The notes under the pieces are model-generated. The model worked only from the letters and a program-made list of their open reading frames with translations. It was not told where the DNA came from and ran no database searches. 64,000 nt of DNA from Kitasatospora sp. SolWspMP-SS2h. GTDB taxonomy: Bacteria > Actinomycetota > Actinomycetes > Streptomycetales > Streptomycetaceae. Position numbers and translations under genes: made by a program. The stretch spans positions 124,001-188,000 of the forward strand of contig NZ_QLLT01000009.1 in the NCBI RefSeq assembly GCF_003259315.1, written 5' to 3'. Position 1 is the first letter of the stretch, and every line of letters begins with the position of its first letter. Shown in pieces: positions 34,699 to 43,647 of this stretch.

Positions 34699-37600
34699 AT
34701 GACGAGCGAGGAGCTGCCCCCCACCGCACGCACCGCCGCCCCCGGCCTCCCGGAGGTCGCCCCCGCCGGGACGCCCGGTGAACGGGCCCGTGCGCTGCTC
34801 CGGCTCCGGCCCTACCGGAAGCTGTGGACCACCCAGCTGCTCGGCGGTGCCGCCGACCGGCTGACCCTGCTGGTGCTGGTGCCGCTCACCGTGCTGGCCG
34901 CCGTGCTCGGCGGCCGGTTCGGGCACGGCTACCGGGCGCTCGCGCTCGCCGTCGCCGCGGTGTTCGCGGCCCGGCTGCTGGCCACCGGGCTGGTCGGCGC
35001 CGTCCTGCTCGGCCCGGTGCACGCCCTGGTCGGCGGGAAGCTCGACCGGCGCTGGAGCCTGCTCGGCGCCGACCTGGCCCGCGCCCTGCTGGTCGGACTC
35101 GCCCCCTGGTGGACGGTCTGGACGCCCGGCTCGGCGATCTGGCCGCTGCTCGGCACCGCCTTCCTGGCCGGTGCCGCCGAACGGGTCTGGACGATCGGCA
35201 AGGCCGCCGCCGTCCCCGGCCTGCTGGCCGTCCCCGAACAGCCCGGGCCGCCGTCCTCCGCCGCGCTGGACGCCGTCCGCACCCTCGACCTGCGCACCGG
35301 CTGGGCCGCCCTGCCGCTGGCCGCCGCCGGGCTGATCGGCTTCACGCTGCTCAACAACGTGCTGGCCGCGCTCGGCCTGGACTGGCTGCGCGACCACCAG
35401 CTCACCGTCGCCGCGCTCGGCACCACCGCCCTGTTCGTCGCCAACGCCGCGCTGCTGTACTTCCAGGAGCTCCCGGCCGGGGCCACCGCCGCGCCGCGCT
35501 CCCCGCTCCGGGGCCTGCGCGCGCCCGTGGACGCCCTCCCGTCGCCCACCACCACCCTTGCCGGAGACGCTTCGCGTCGCCCCTTCGCTCGCCCGTCCCT
35601 GAAGAAGGGCCGCACCGGCTCCGCCCCCTACTTCACCTTCGCGATCGCCGCCGCCTACGCCTCGATGGCGGGCGTCACCGCGCTCGGCCTGCTCACCGCG
35701 GGCGAGCACCTGGCCGGACCGATCGGCTACGGCCTGCTCGTCCTGGCCGCCGCCGGCACCCCCGCGCTCGGCATCCGGCTCAGCCGCGCCACCCTGCCCG
35801 GCCTCTCCCGCCGCCGGCTGCTCGCGCTCGGCCTGGTCACCTCCGGCGTGGCGCTGATCCTGGCCGGACTGGTCCTCGACTTCGTCCTGGTGCTGCTGTT
35901 CACCGTGCTGGCCGGCCTGGCCGCCGGCGTGGTGATCGCCACCGGACGCGGGCTGCTCGCCCAGGAGATCGAGGAGATCCGCCTCGGCCAGGTCACCGAG
36001 CACCTGTACGCCGTCCTGCGGACCGTGGTCGGCGCCGCGCTGGTCGGCATGCCGCTGCTGGCCGCCGCGTACGGGCAGGTCGCCCTCGGCGAGGTCGGCC
36101 GCGGCAGCTTCACCTTCATCCACGACGGCGCGGCGCTCGCGGTCTCCACCGCCGGGCTGCTGACCCTGGCGCTGGCCGCCGTCGTCCTGCTCAAGACCGA
36201 CGACCAGCGCGGCGTCGTCCCGTTCGGCCGCGAACTGGCCCAGGCCGTCCGCGGCCGGGCCGAGATCGCCCCGCACCGGGCCGCCGGCCAGGGCTACTTC
36301 ATCGCGCTGGAGGGCGGCGACGGGGCGGGCAAGTCCACCCAGGCGCAGGCCCTCGCCGAGTGGATCCGGGCCAAGGGCCACGAGGTCGTCCTGACCCGCG
36401 AGCCCGGCGGCTCCCCGATCGGGCAGCGGCTGCGCGCCCTCGTCCTGGACGTCGGCAACACCGGCCTGTCGCACCGGGCCGAGGCGCTGATCTACGCCGC
36501 CGACCGGGCCGAGCACGTCGAGAACGTCATCCGCCCGGCGCTGGAGCGCGGCGCGGTCGTCCTCACCGACCGGTACATGGACTCCTCCATCGCCTACCAG
36601 GGCGCCGGCCGCGACCTGGCCGCCACCGAGGTCGCCCGGATCTCCCGCTGGGCCACCGGCGGGCTGGTGCCCGACCTGACCGTCGTCCTGGACGTCGACC
36701 CGGCGGCCGCCCGGGAGCGCTTCACCGAGGCGCTCGACCGGCTGGAGTCCGAGCCCACCGAGTTCCACCAGCGGGTCCGCTCCGGCTTCCTGGCGCTGGC
36801 CGCCGCCGACCCGGCCCGCTACCTGGTCGTCGACGGCACCCAGCCCGCCGCCAACGTCACCACCGCGATCCGGCACCGGCTCGACCGCGAACTGCCGCTC
36901 TCCGGCCAGGAGAAGGCCGCCAAGGCCGAGCAGGAGCGCAAGGCCCGCGAGGAGGCCGCCCGGCGCGCCGCCGAGGCCGAGGCCGCCCGCAAGGCCGCCG
37001 AGGAGGCCGAGCGCAAGCGCCTCGCCCTGCTGGAGCAGCTGCGCGCCGAGCAGGCCGAGAAGGACCGCCTGGCCGCCGAGGAAGCCGCCCGCGTCCAGGC
37101 GGAGGCCGCGCGCAAGGCCGCCGAGGACGCCCGGATTGCCGCCGAGGCGGAGACCGCGCGACGGGCCCGGGACGAGGCCGAGCGGCGCGCCGCAGAGACC
37201 GCGCGGGCCGAGGCGGCGGAGGCGGCGGCGCGCGAGGCCGCGGCGGAGGAGGCCGCCCGGGCCGAGTTCGCGCGCCAGCGCGAGCTGCAGCGGGAGGAGC
37301 AGCGGCGGCGCGCCGAGGAGGCGTTGCAGCGGGCGGAGGACGCGCGGCGGGCCGCGGCGGAGACGGCCGCCGCGCCGGCGGCGGAGGCTCCGGCTGCGCC
37401 CGCTTCGGCTGCCCCGGCTGCTCCGGCTGCGTCCGTTCCGGCTGCGGCTCCGGCGGACGAGACGGCGGTGCTGCCGAAGGTGGAGTCCGACGTGGAGACC
37501 ACCCGGGAGCTGCCCAAGCCCGGGGCGCAGGGTGCCGGCCCGAAGGGTTCCCGGCCCGGTTCAGGGTCCGGTGCCGGTGCCGGTGCCGGGTCCGAGTCCG

Positions 37601-37974
37601 GCGCAGGGGCCGGGGCGGCCGGGCGGCCGGCGGCGGACGAGACCGCAGTGCTGCCGAAGGTCGGAGGCGTGGACGAGACTGCGGTGCTGCCGAAGGTCGG
37701 GGGCGCCGAGGAGACGGCGGTGCTGCCGGTGGCGGACCCGGCCCGGCAGGCGCCCCGGGCGCTGTTCCGGGACGAGCCCGACTCGGCGCAGACCCGCGAG
37801 CTGCGGCCCCGGCCGGAGTGGGCGGAGGAGACCCCGCTCGACGACCTGCCCAGCCTGACGGACAGCCTGCTCGGCTCCCGCGAGGAGTGGGCCCGCTGGG
37901 AGGTGGCCGAGCCCGAGCCCGGCCAGGACGAGCAGCAGCCCAAGAAGGGCGGCTGGCGGCGCCGCAAGGACTAG
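34699..37974 (+). CDS. tmk: Thymidylate kinase fused to an MFS-like membrane domain and a coiled-coil tail
   Basis: The 1091-residue protein has three parts. Residues about 30-505 form an MFS-like membrane domain. Residues about 530-735 are dTMP kinase, with P-loop GGDGAGKST at 539-547, the DR-type motif LTREPGGSPIGQRLR, and TDRYMDSSIAYQGAGR. The rest is a long Ala/Glu/Arg coiled coil followed by four DETAVLPKV-like repeats and a basic end (KKGGWRRRKD). dTMP kinase makes dTDP for DNA synthesis. Similar very long tmk products occur in other streptomycetes. It lies between topA and holB, within replication genes. Confidence 0.93.
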   Translation: MTSEELPPTARTAAPGLPEVAPAGTPGERARALLRLRPYRKLWTTQLLGGAADRLTLLVLVPLTVLAAVLGGRFGHGYRALALAVAAVFAARLLATGLVGAVLLGPVHALVGGKLDRRWSLLGADLARALLVGLAPWWTVWTPGSAIWPLLGTAFLAGAAERVWTIGKAAAVPGLLAVPEQPGPPSSAALDAVRTLDLRTGWAALPLAAAGLIGFTLLNNVLAALGLDWLRDHQLTVAALGTTALFVANAALLYFQELPAGATAAPRSPLRGLRAPVDALPSPTTTLAGDASRRPFARPSLKKGRTGSAPYFTFAIAAAYASMAGVTALGLLTAGEHLAGPIGYGLLVLAAAGTPALGIRLSRATLPGLSRRRLLALGLVTSGVALILAGLVLDFVLVLLFTVLAGLAAGVVIATGRGLLAQEIEEIRLGQVTEHLYAVLRTVVGAALVGMPLLAAAYGQVALGEVGRGSFTFIHDGAALAVSTAGLLTLALAAVVLLKTDDQRGVVPFGRELAQAVRGRAEIAPHRAAGQGYFIALEGGDGAGKSTQAQALAEWIRAKGHEVVLTREPGGSPIGQRLRALVLDVGNTGLSHRAEALIYAADRAEHVENVIRPALERGAVVLTDRYMDSSIAYQGAGRDLAATEVARISRWATGGLVPDLTVVLDVDPAAARERFTEALDRLESEPTEFHQRVRSGFLALAAADPARYLVVDGTQPAANVTTAIRHRLDRELPLSGQEKAAKAEQERKAREEAARRAAEAEAARKAAEEAERKRLALLEQLRAEQAEKDRLAAEEAARVQAEAARKAAEDARIAAEAETARRARDEAERRAAETARAEAAEAAAREAAAEEAARAEFARQRELQREEQRRRAEEALQRAEDARRAAAETAAAPAAEAPAAPASAAPAAPAASVPAAAPADETAVLPKVESDVETTRELPKPGAQGAGPKGSRPGSGSGAGAGAGSESGAGAGAAGRPAADETAVLPKVGGVDETAVLPKVGGAEETAVLPVADPARQAPRALFRDEPDSAQTRELRPRPEWAEETPLDDLPSLTDSLLGSREEWARWEVAEPEPGQDEQQPKKGGWRRRKD

Positions 37975-37997
37975 GTCCCCGTCCGGGTGGACGGGAC

Positions 37998-38036
37998 GGT
38001 GTGAGCAGGCGGTCTGAGCAGGCGGTGTGAGCAGGG
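37998..38036. repeat. Three tandem 13-bp repeats after tmk
   Basis: GGTGTGAGCAGGC, GGTCTGAGCAGGC and GGTGTGAGCAGGG follow without gaps at 37998-38010, 38011-38023 and 38024-38036, just before the terminator hairpin. Confidence 0.85.
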
Positions 38037-38085
38037 GCGCGGGGGACCGCGCGCGGGGTCCGTGCCCCGCGCGGTCCCCCGCGCC
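38036..38085 (+). terminator. Long hairpin terminator after tmk
   Basis: GGCGCGGGGGACCGCGCG... at 38036-38058 pairs with 38065-38085 with a single two-base bulge, about 60 bases after the tmk stop. Confidence 0.8.
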
Positions 38086-38181
38086 GCTGCGTTCCGGAGC
38101 CTGGTTCCTGGTCGGCGCGTCGGTGCTGTCCGCGGGCGGGGTTAGGCTCGGCGGGGCGGGATCGGCGAGGAGGAGCGCGGC

Positions 38182-39387
38182 GTGAGTGTGTGGGACGACC
38201 TGGTCGGCCAGGACCGGGTGGTCGAGCAGCTGCAGGCGGCGGCGCGGGCGGCCCGGGCGAGCGTGTTGGCGGGGCGGGGCGGACCAACGGAGGGCAACGC
38301 CTCGCTGATGACGCACGCCTGGCTGTTCACCGGCCCGCCGGGTGCGGGGCAGGTGACGGCGGCGCGGGCGTTCGCGGCGGCTCTCCAGTGCACCAGCCCG
38401 GACCTGGAGCTCGGCGGGACGCCCGGCTGCGGCTTCTGCGACGGCTGCCACACGGTGCTGTCGGGCAGCCACGCGGACGTGAAGCAGGTGCGGACGGACG
38501 GCCTGTCGATCGGCGTCGGCGACATGCGCGAGCTGGTGCTGCGGGCGGCGAGCTACCCGACCGGCGGCCGCTGGTCGGTGATCATGGTGGATGCCGCGCA
38601 CCGGCTGACCGAGGCAGCCGCGAACGCGCTGCTCAAGGGCGTCGAGGAGCCCTCGCCGCGGACGGTGTGGCTGCTGTGCGCGCCGTCCGTGCAGGACGTG
38701 CTGCCGACGATCCGCTCGCGCTGCCGCCTGCTGGTGCTGCGCACGCCCGCCGCGGAGGCGGTCGCCGACATGCTGGTCCGGCGGGACGGGGTGGAGCCGG
38801 AGGCGGCCCGGCTGGCCGCGCTGGCCGGACAGGGCGACGTCGACCGGTCGCGGCGGCTCGCGGTGGACGAGCAGGCCCGCTCGCGGCGGGCCGAGGTGCT
38901 GCGCATCCCGCTGGAGGTCGCCGACCTGGGCGGTTGCCTGGCCGCCGCCCAGCGGCTGGTGGACACCGCGAAGGCGGACGCCGAGGCGCTGGCCGAGACC
39001 CAGGACACCCGGGAGGCCGAGGACCTGCGGGCCGCGTACGGCGCGGCGGAGGGCAGCCGGGCCCCGCGCGGCATGGCCGGGGCGGTCAAGGAGCTGGAGA
39101 AGCGGCAGAAGAGCCGGGCCACCCGGACCCGCCGCGAGACGCTGAACGTGGCGCTCGGCGACCTGCTGGGCTTCTACCGGGACGTGCTGGCCCTGCAGTT
39201 CGGCGCGGTCGGCGAGCTGGCGAACGAGGACCAGCGCCCGGCGCTGCAGCGGGTCGCGGGGGCGGGCACGGCGGAGCACACGCTGCGCCGGATCGAGGCC
39301 GTGCTGGCCTGCCGGCGGGCGCTGGACCGGAACGTGGACCCGCTGCTGGCGGTGGAGGCGATGACGGTGGCGCTGCGGGCGGGCTGA
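38182..39387 (+). CDS. holB: DNA polymerase III delta' subunit
   Basis: The 401-residue clamp-loader subunit starts MSVWDDLVGQDRVVEQL. The Walker A position reads GPPGAGQVTAAR, with Gln for the catalytic Lys, as expected of a delta' subunit that does not hydrolyse ATP. A zinc module is present (PGCGFCDGCHTVL plus an earlier Cys in ALQCTSP). IIMVDAAHRLTEAAANALLK is the degenerate Walker B, and IRSRCRLL carries the SRC arginine-finger motif that acts on the neighbouring gamma/tau subunit. The GTG start has GGAGGAG upstream. It follows tmk, a conserved actinobacterial pairing. Confidence 0.94.
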   Translation: MSVWDDLVGQDRVVEQLQAAARAARASVLAGRGGPTEGNASLMTHAWLFTGPPGAGQVTAARAFAAALQCTSPDLELGGTPGCGFCDGCHTVLSGSHADVKQVRTDGLSIGVGDMRELVLRAASYPTGGRWSVIMVDAAHRLTEAAANALLKGVEEPSPRTVWLLCAPSVQDVLPTIRSRCRLLVLRTPAAEAVADMLVRRDGVEPEAARLAALAGQGDVDRSRRLAVDEQARSRRAEVLRIPLEVADLGGCLAAAQRLVDTAKADAEALAETQDTREAEDLRAAYGAAEGSRAPRGMAGAVKELEKRQKSRATRTRRETLNVALGDLLGFYRDVLALQFGAVGELANEDQRPALQRVAGAGTAEHTLRRIEAVLACRRALDRNVDPLLAVEAMTVALRAG

Positions 39388-39544
39388 ACCTGCGGGTGTT
39401 GCCCGGGGCGCTCGGGGCGCTCGGGGCGCCGCCGGGGGTGTGGCGGGGTGCTGCGGGGACGCTGATGACGTGCTGTGAGGCCGTCCGGCTGTCGCTCGTT
39501 CGAGTGAACGTGCGGAGACGCCCGTACCGCTCTCGGGCGAGGGG

Positions 39545-39580
39545 GCGCGTGGTCTTGCACCCTGTGCACTGACCACGCGC
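39545..39580. other. Nested stem-loop upstream of the esterase-like gene
   Basis: GCGCGTGGTC (39545-39554) pairs perfectly with GACCACGCGC (39571-39580), and inside it TGCAC (39556-39560) pairs with GTGCA (39564-39568) around CCT. The structure lies 157 bases after holB and 42 bases before the next start, so it may terminate holB or control the following gene. Confidence 0.55.
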
Positions 39581-39622
39581 TCGCGTCCGGCGGCCGGTCC
39601 TTCCCCGAGGTGGTGCGTCCCC

Positions 39623-40729
39623 ATGCCCCGTTCGCTCCTCGTCCTGTTGTTGCTGGTGGCCGCGGTGGCGGGCAGTTGGCTGGCCCGTGCGGCGATGGTG
39701 CGCTGGCGGGACCTGCGGTCCGCGCAGACGTACGAGCTGGCGGCGGGGGTGCGGCCGGTGCTGGTGCGGGCGGGGGCGGCGGGGCTGTGCCTGATGTGCG
39801 TGAGCGCGCTCGGGGTGGCGGTGCTGCTGGGGGAGCGGGGCGGGGCGGGGCGGGCCGTGGCGGCGGTGGCGGCGGACCGGCCCGCGGGCAGTGCGGACCT
39901 GGCGGGGGCCGGGTCGTCCCCCGCGTCGGCGCCGTCGCCCGCGGCCGCGGCAACGGCGGCAGCGACCGCTGCGGCGGCGTCCGCGACGGCGTTCGCGTCG
40001 GTGGGCAAGGTGGCGGGCGGGGAGCTGGTGCAGGGCGCGGTGCCCGGTCCGGACGGGCGGGCGCGGGCGGTGCGGGTGTGGCTGCCCGCCGAGTACGGGA
40101 AGAACCCGGCGGACCGGTTCCCGGTGATCGTGCTGCACTCCGGGACGCCGGGGCACACCGCCGACGCCGACCTGCCGGACGTGTTCGACGGCGTGGCGTC
40201 GGCGGTGCAGCAGGGCAAGGCCCGCCCGTTCGTGGTGGTCGCCCCCGAGGCCCCCGGCGGCACCGGGCACCCCTGCGACCTGGTGGCCGCCGCCCCGCAG
40301 GCGGTCGCGGACGACGCGGCGCTGCGGGCGGCCGTCGGCGCCGCCTTCCGCACCCTGCCGGCCGGCCCCGCGACGTGGAGCGTGCTCGGCGTGGACGGCG
40401 GCGCGCCCTGCGCGGCGGCGGCCGGGCTGGCCCGTCCCGACCTGTACGGGGCGGCCGCGGCGGTCTCCGGCCGGTACGACGCCCGGGCGCTGGCCGGGGC
40501 GGCGGCGGAGGCCCCCGGGGCGGCGGGCGGGCGGCTGCTGCTGGCCGCGGCGAAGCGGGACGCGGCCGGGCTGGCGTCCGGACGGGCGGTGCAGGCGGCG
40601 CTGCGGGACGCCAGGTCGCGGGCCGAGGTGCGGACGTCCGAGGTGGTGCAGGACTACACGCCGGAGCGGGAGCGGCTGCGGCTGGTGCGGGTCGCGGTGC
40701 AGTACCTGGCGGAGCAGCTCGCCAAGTAG
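39623..40729 (+). CDS. Membrane-anchored esterase-like (Ag85/esterase D fold) protein, nucleophile absent
   Basis: The 368-residue protein has two N-terminal hydrophobic segments (about residues 4-24 and 50-68), an Ala/Ser/Pro-rich linker and an extracellular domain with VRVWLPAEYGKNPADRFPVIVLHSG, typical of the esterase PF00756 fold (mycolyltransferase-like). The elbow reads SVLGVDGGAPCAAAAGL: Asp258 is at the position of the usual Ser. A classic serine esterase mechanism is therefore unlikely. GAGGTGG precedes the ATG. The next gene is a secreted peptidase-like lipoprotein. Confidence 0.75.
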   Translation: MPRSLLVLLLLVAAVAGSWLARAAMVRWRDLRSAQTYELAAGVRPVLVRAGAAGLCLMCVSALGVAVLLGERGGAGRAVAAVAADRPAGSADLAGAGSSPASAPSPAAAATAAATAAAASATAFASVGKVAGGELVQGAVPGPDGRARAVRVWLPAEYGKNPADRFPVIVLHSGTPGHTADADLPDVFDGVASAVQQGKARPFVVVAPEAPGGTGHPCDLVAAAPQAVADDAALRAAVGAAFRTLPAGPATWSVLGVDGGAPCAAAAGLARPDLYGAAAAVSGRYDARALAGAAAEAPGAAGGRLLLAAAKRDAAGLASGRAVQAALRDARSRAEVRTSEVVQDYTPERERLRLVRVAVQYLAEQLAK

Positions 40730-40917
40730 CGGCGGGCGGCGGGCGCGGGGGTCGCGCCGTCGGACGCGGGGCTGTGGTGCGATCGGCGGTGCGGCGATCG
40801 GCCGGCCGGGGTGGTGGGTGGGCGAGTCGCCGGGCCTGGCGGTGCCGGCGGCTAGGCTCGGCCTCCCGGTGTCGGCCCCGGCCGCCGCGCCGTTCCCAGG
40901 GGAGAGGACCCACCGTC

Positions 40918-42537
40918 ATGAGAGTCGCCCGGACCCGCCGGCCGGCCGCCGCCGTCGTGCTGGCCGCCGCCGTGTCGCTGCTGCTGGCGGGCTGTACGTC
41001 CGGGCACCCGGCCGCGTCCGGCACGCCGTCCGGTGCCGGGGGTCGCTCGGCGGACAGCGCGGCGGGCGGCGCGACGGGTGGCGCCCCCACGCCCGGGGCC
41101 ACCCCGCTGGAGCCGCTGCCCGTCGAGGTGCCGGCCGCGCTGGCCCCGTACTACGCGCAGCAGTTGAGCTGGAAGCCGTGCGACTCCGGGTTCGAGTGCA
41201 CCACCTTCAAGGTGCCGCTGGACTACGCGCACCCCGGCGACGGGCACGACGTGGAGCTGTCCGCGGTCCGCAAGCCCGCGGGCGGCACGGGGCACCGGAT
41301 CGGTTCGCTGCTGCTCAACCCGGGCGGGCCGGGCGGCTCCGCGGTCGACTACACCGAGCGGGTCGCGGGACGCTACGACGCGGGCGTGCGCTCCAGCTTC
41401 GACCTGGTGGGCTTCGACCCGCGCGGGGTCGGCCGGTCCGCGCCGATCACCTGCCTGACCGGCCCGCGGATGGACGCGTACACCGCCACCGACCTCACCC
41501 CCGACGACCAGGGCGAGACCGACGCGCTGGTGGCCGCCGACAAGGAGTTCGCGGCCGGCTGCCGGGCGCAGGCGGGCGACCTGCTGGGCCACGTCTCCAC
41601 CGTGGAGGCGGCCCGCGACATGGACGTGCTGCGGGCGCTGGTCGGCGACCGGAAGCTCAACTACGTCGGCAAGTCGTACGGCACCTTCCTGGGCGCGACG
41701 TACGCGGGCCTGTTCCCGAGCAAGGTCGGCAAGGTCGTCCTGGACGGCGCGATGGACCCCTCGCTGGACGCCGCCACCGGCAACCTCACCCAGGCCGGCG
41801 GCTTCGAGACCGCCTGGACGGCGTTCGCCGAGGACTGCGCCAAGCACGACGACTGCCCGGTCGGCCACAGCGCCGAGGAGGCCGGCCGGAAGCTGGACGC
41901 GCTGTTCGCACAGCTCGACGCCAAGCCGCTGCCGACCGAGCAGAACCGCCCGCTGACCGAGGCCCAGGCGCTCACCGGCGTCGCCGAGGCGATGTACGCC
42001 GAATCGCTCTGGTCCTACCTGCGCGAGGCCCTGACCACCGCCCTCGCGGGCGACGGCAGCGCGCTGCTCAAGCTCGCCGACAGCTACTACGGGCGCGGCG
42101 ACGACGGCGGCTACGAGAACCTGATGTACGCCAACATGGCCGTCAACTGCCTCGACCTACCCGCCCCGTTCGCCGACCCGGCCGCGGTCACCGCCGCGCT
42201 CCCCGCCTTCCAGCGGGCCGCCCCGCACTTCGGCCGCGACATGGCCTGGATGGCGCTCGGCTGCGGCTACTGGCCGGACCGGGCCACCGGCGCCCCGCAC
42301 ACCGTCCGGGCCGCCGGGTCCGACCCGATCGTGGTCGTCGGCACCACCCGGGACCCGGCCACCCCGTACGCCTGGGCGCAGTCGCTGGCCGGGCAGCTGG
42401 AGGCCGGGCGGCTGCTCACCTACGAGGGCGACGGGCACACCGCGTACCAGCGGCAGAACGCCTGCGTCGACGACGCGGTCAACGGCTACCTGCTGGGCGG
42501 GGAGGCGCCGGCGGACGGGAAGGTCTGCAAGGACTGA
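40918..42537 (+). CDS. Secreted tripeptidyl aminopeptidase-type alpha/beta hydrolase (SlpD/SlpE-like) lipoprotein
   Basis: The 539-residue protein has a signal peptide with lipobox LLLAGC (Cys near residue 27), so it should be tethered outside the membrane. The catalytic triad is visible: Ser253 in GKSYGTFLG, Asp479 in GTTRDPATPY and His507 in GDGHTAY. SLLLNPGGPGGSAVDY and VGFDPRGVGRS are hallmark motifs of the Tap/SlpD/SlpE family, which trims N-terminal tripeptides from secreted proteins, and the C-terminal part matches the TAP-like domain. ATG 40918 was chosen for the signal peptide. Confidence 0.93.
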   Translation: MRVARTRRPAAAVVLAAAVSLLLAGCTSGHPAASGTPSGAGGRSADSAAGGATGGAPTPGATPLEPLPVEVPAALAPYYAQQLSWKPCDSGFECTTFKVPLDYAHPGDGHDVELSAVRKPAGGTGHRIGSLLLNPGGPGGSAVDYTERVAGRYDAGVRSSFDLVGFDPRGVGRSAPITCLTGPRMDAYTATDLTPDDQGETDALVAADKEFAAGCRAQAGDLLGHVSTVEAARDMDVLRALVGDRKLNYVGKSYGTFLGATYAGLFPSKVGKVVLDGAMDPSLDAATGNLTQAGGFETAWTAFAEDCAKHDDCPVGHSAEEAGRKLDALFAQLDAKPLPTEQNRPLTEAQALTGVAEAMYAESLWSYLREALTTALAGDGSALLKLADSYYGRGDDGGYENLMYANMAVNCLDLPAPFADPAAVTAALPAFQRAAPHFGRDMAWMALGCGYWPDRATGAPHTVRAAGSDPIVVVGTTRDPATPYAWAQSLAGQLEAGRLLTYEGDGHTAYQRQNACVDDAVNGYLLGGEAPADGKVCKD

Positions 42538-42710
42538 GCGGGGCGCTGGGCGCTGGGCGCGGGTCGCGGGCGCGGGGCGTTCTCCGGGCCGGAGCCCGTC
42601 AGGAGCGTTCACCTGTCAGGAGTGTCCACGGGTGAAGGGGCTGGCGGCTACCATGGCGCAGCCCCTTCGGCGTCCCGCCCCCGTCCGCTCCGCCCCCCCT
42701 GGAGACCGCA

Positions 42711-43361
42711 GTGCTCGGAGTCCACGACCTGGCCACCTACGTCCTCGGCGCCCTGGCCATCGTCCTGCTGCCCGGCCCCAACTCCCTCTACGTGCTCTCC
42801 GTCGCCGCCCGCAAGGGCGTCCGCACCGGCTACCGGGCGGCCTGCGGCGTCTTCCTCGGCGACCTCGTCCTGATCAGCCTCACCGCCCTCGGCGCGGCCT
42901 CCCTGCTCCGGGCCAACCCCGCGGTCTTCGCGGTGGTCCGGTTCGGCGGCGCCGCCTACCTGCTGTGGATCGGCTACGGCATGCTCCGGGCCGCCCGCCA
43001 GATGTGGCGCGAGCGCGCCCTCGCCACGGCCCCCGAGCAGGACGGCGCCACCGAGGACACCGAGCGGCCGTTCCGCCGGGCGCTGATGGTCAGCCTGTTC
43101 AACCCGAAGGCCATCCTCTTCCTGCTCTCCTTCTTCACCCAGTTCGTCGACCCCTCCTACGGCGCCCCCGTCCTCTCCTTCGCCCTCCTCGGCGGCATCC
43201 TCCAGGCCTTCTCCTTCCTCTACCTCTCCCTCCTGATCTTCACCGGCACCACGCTCGCCAACGCCTTCCGCCGCCGCAAGCGCCTCTCCGCCGGCCTCAC
43301 CTCCGCCGTCGCCGTCCTCTTCGCCGGCTTCGCCGCCAAACTCGCCGCCTCCTCCGCCTGA
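42711..43361 (+). CDS. LysE/LeuE-family amino-acid exporter
   Basis: The 216-residue protein has six hydrophobic segments and begins GVHDLATYVLGALAIVLLPGPNSLYVLSV, the LysE/RhtB opening with the GPN motif. RKGVRTGYRAACGVFLGDLVLI and FRRALMVSLFNPKAILFLLSFF are family signatures. The carried amino acid (leucine, as in LeuE, or another) cannot be fixed. GTG 42711 follows TGGAGA. Confidence 0.9.
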   Translation: MLGVHDLATYVLGALAIVLLPGPNSLYVLSVAARKGVRTGYRAACGVFLGDLVLISLTALGAASLLRANPAVFAVVRFGGAAYLLWIGYGMLRAARQMWRERALATAPEQDGATEDTERPFRRALMVSLFNPKAILFLLSFFTQFVDPSYGAPVLSFALLGGILQAFSFLYLSLLIFTGTTLANAFRRRKRLSAGLTSAVAVLFAGFAAKLAASSA

Positions 43362-43514
43362 CCCCGGCCCCGCCCCGCCGAGGTCGCAGGTCGAGGCCAC
43401 CCACCGGGCCGCCCGCCCGGTGGGCGCGTACGGATCACCCCCGGAAACTGTGTAGACTGGCGCGCGTTGCCGATGCGACCCTTGCCCTCACCGGGCCGGG
43501 TCACCGGCAGCGGT

Positions 43515-43588
43515 GCCGCCTTAGCTCAGTTGGCCAGAGCAACGCACTCGTAATGCGTAGGTCATGGGTTCGAATCCCATAGGCGGCT
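43515..43588 (+). tRNA. tRNA-Thr (anticodon CGT)
   Basis: A full cloverleaf is visible: acceptor GCCGCCT with AGGCGGC (43515-43521 and 43581-43587), D arm with TTAGCTCAGTTGG, anticodon stem ACGCA/TGCGT with loop CTCGTAA (anticodon CGT), and T arm GTTCGAATCCC. CCA is encoded at 43589-43591. TAGACT at 43453-43458 may be its -10 box. Confidence 0.97.
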
Positions 43589-43595
43589 CCACGGA

Positions 43596-43629
43596 GCCCG
43601 GATCGCAGTTCGCTGCGGTCCGGGCTTTT
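43596..43629 (+). terminator. Intrinsic terminator of tRNA-Thr
   Basis: GCCCGGATCGCAG (43596-43608) pairs with 43613-43625 (one mismatch) around TTCG and is followed by TTTT, an unusually canonical intrinsic terminator for this genome. Confidence 0.9.
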
Positions 43630-43647
43630 CCCGTTGGGGCCGGGGCG

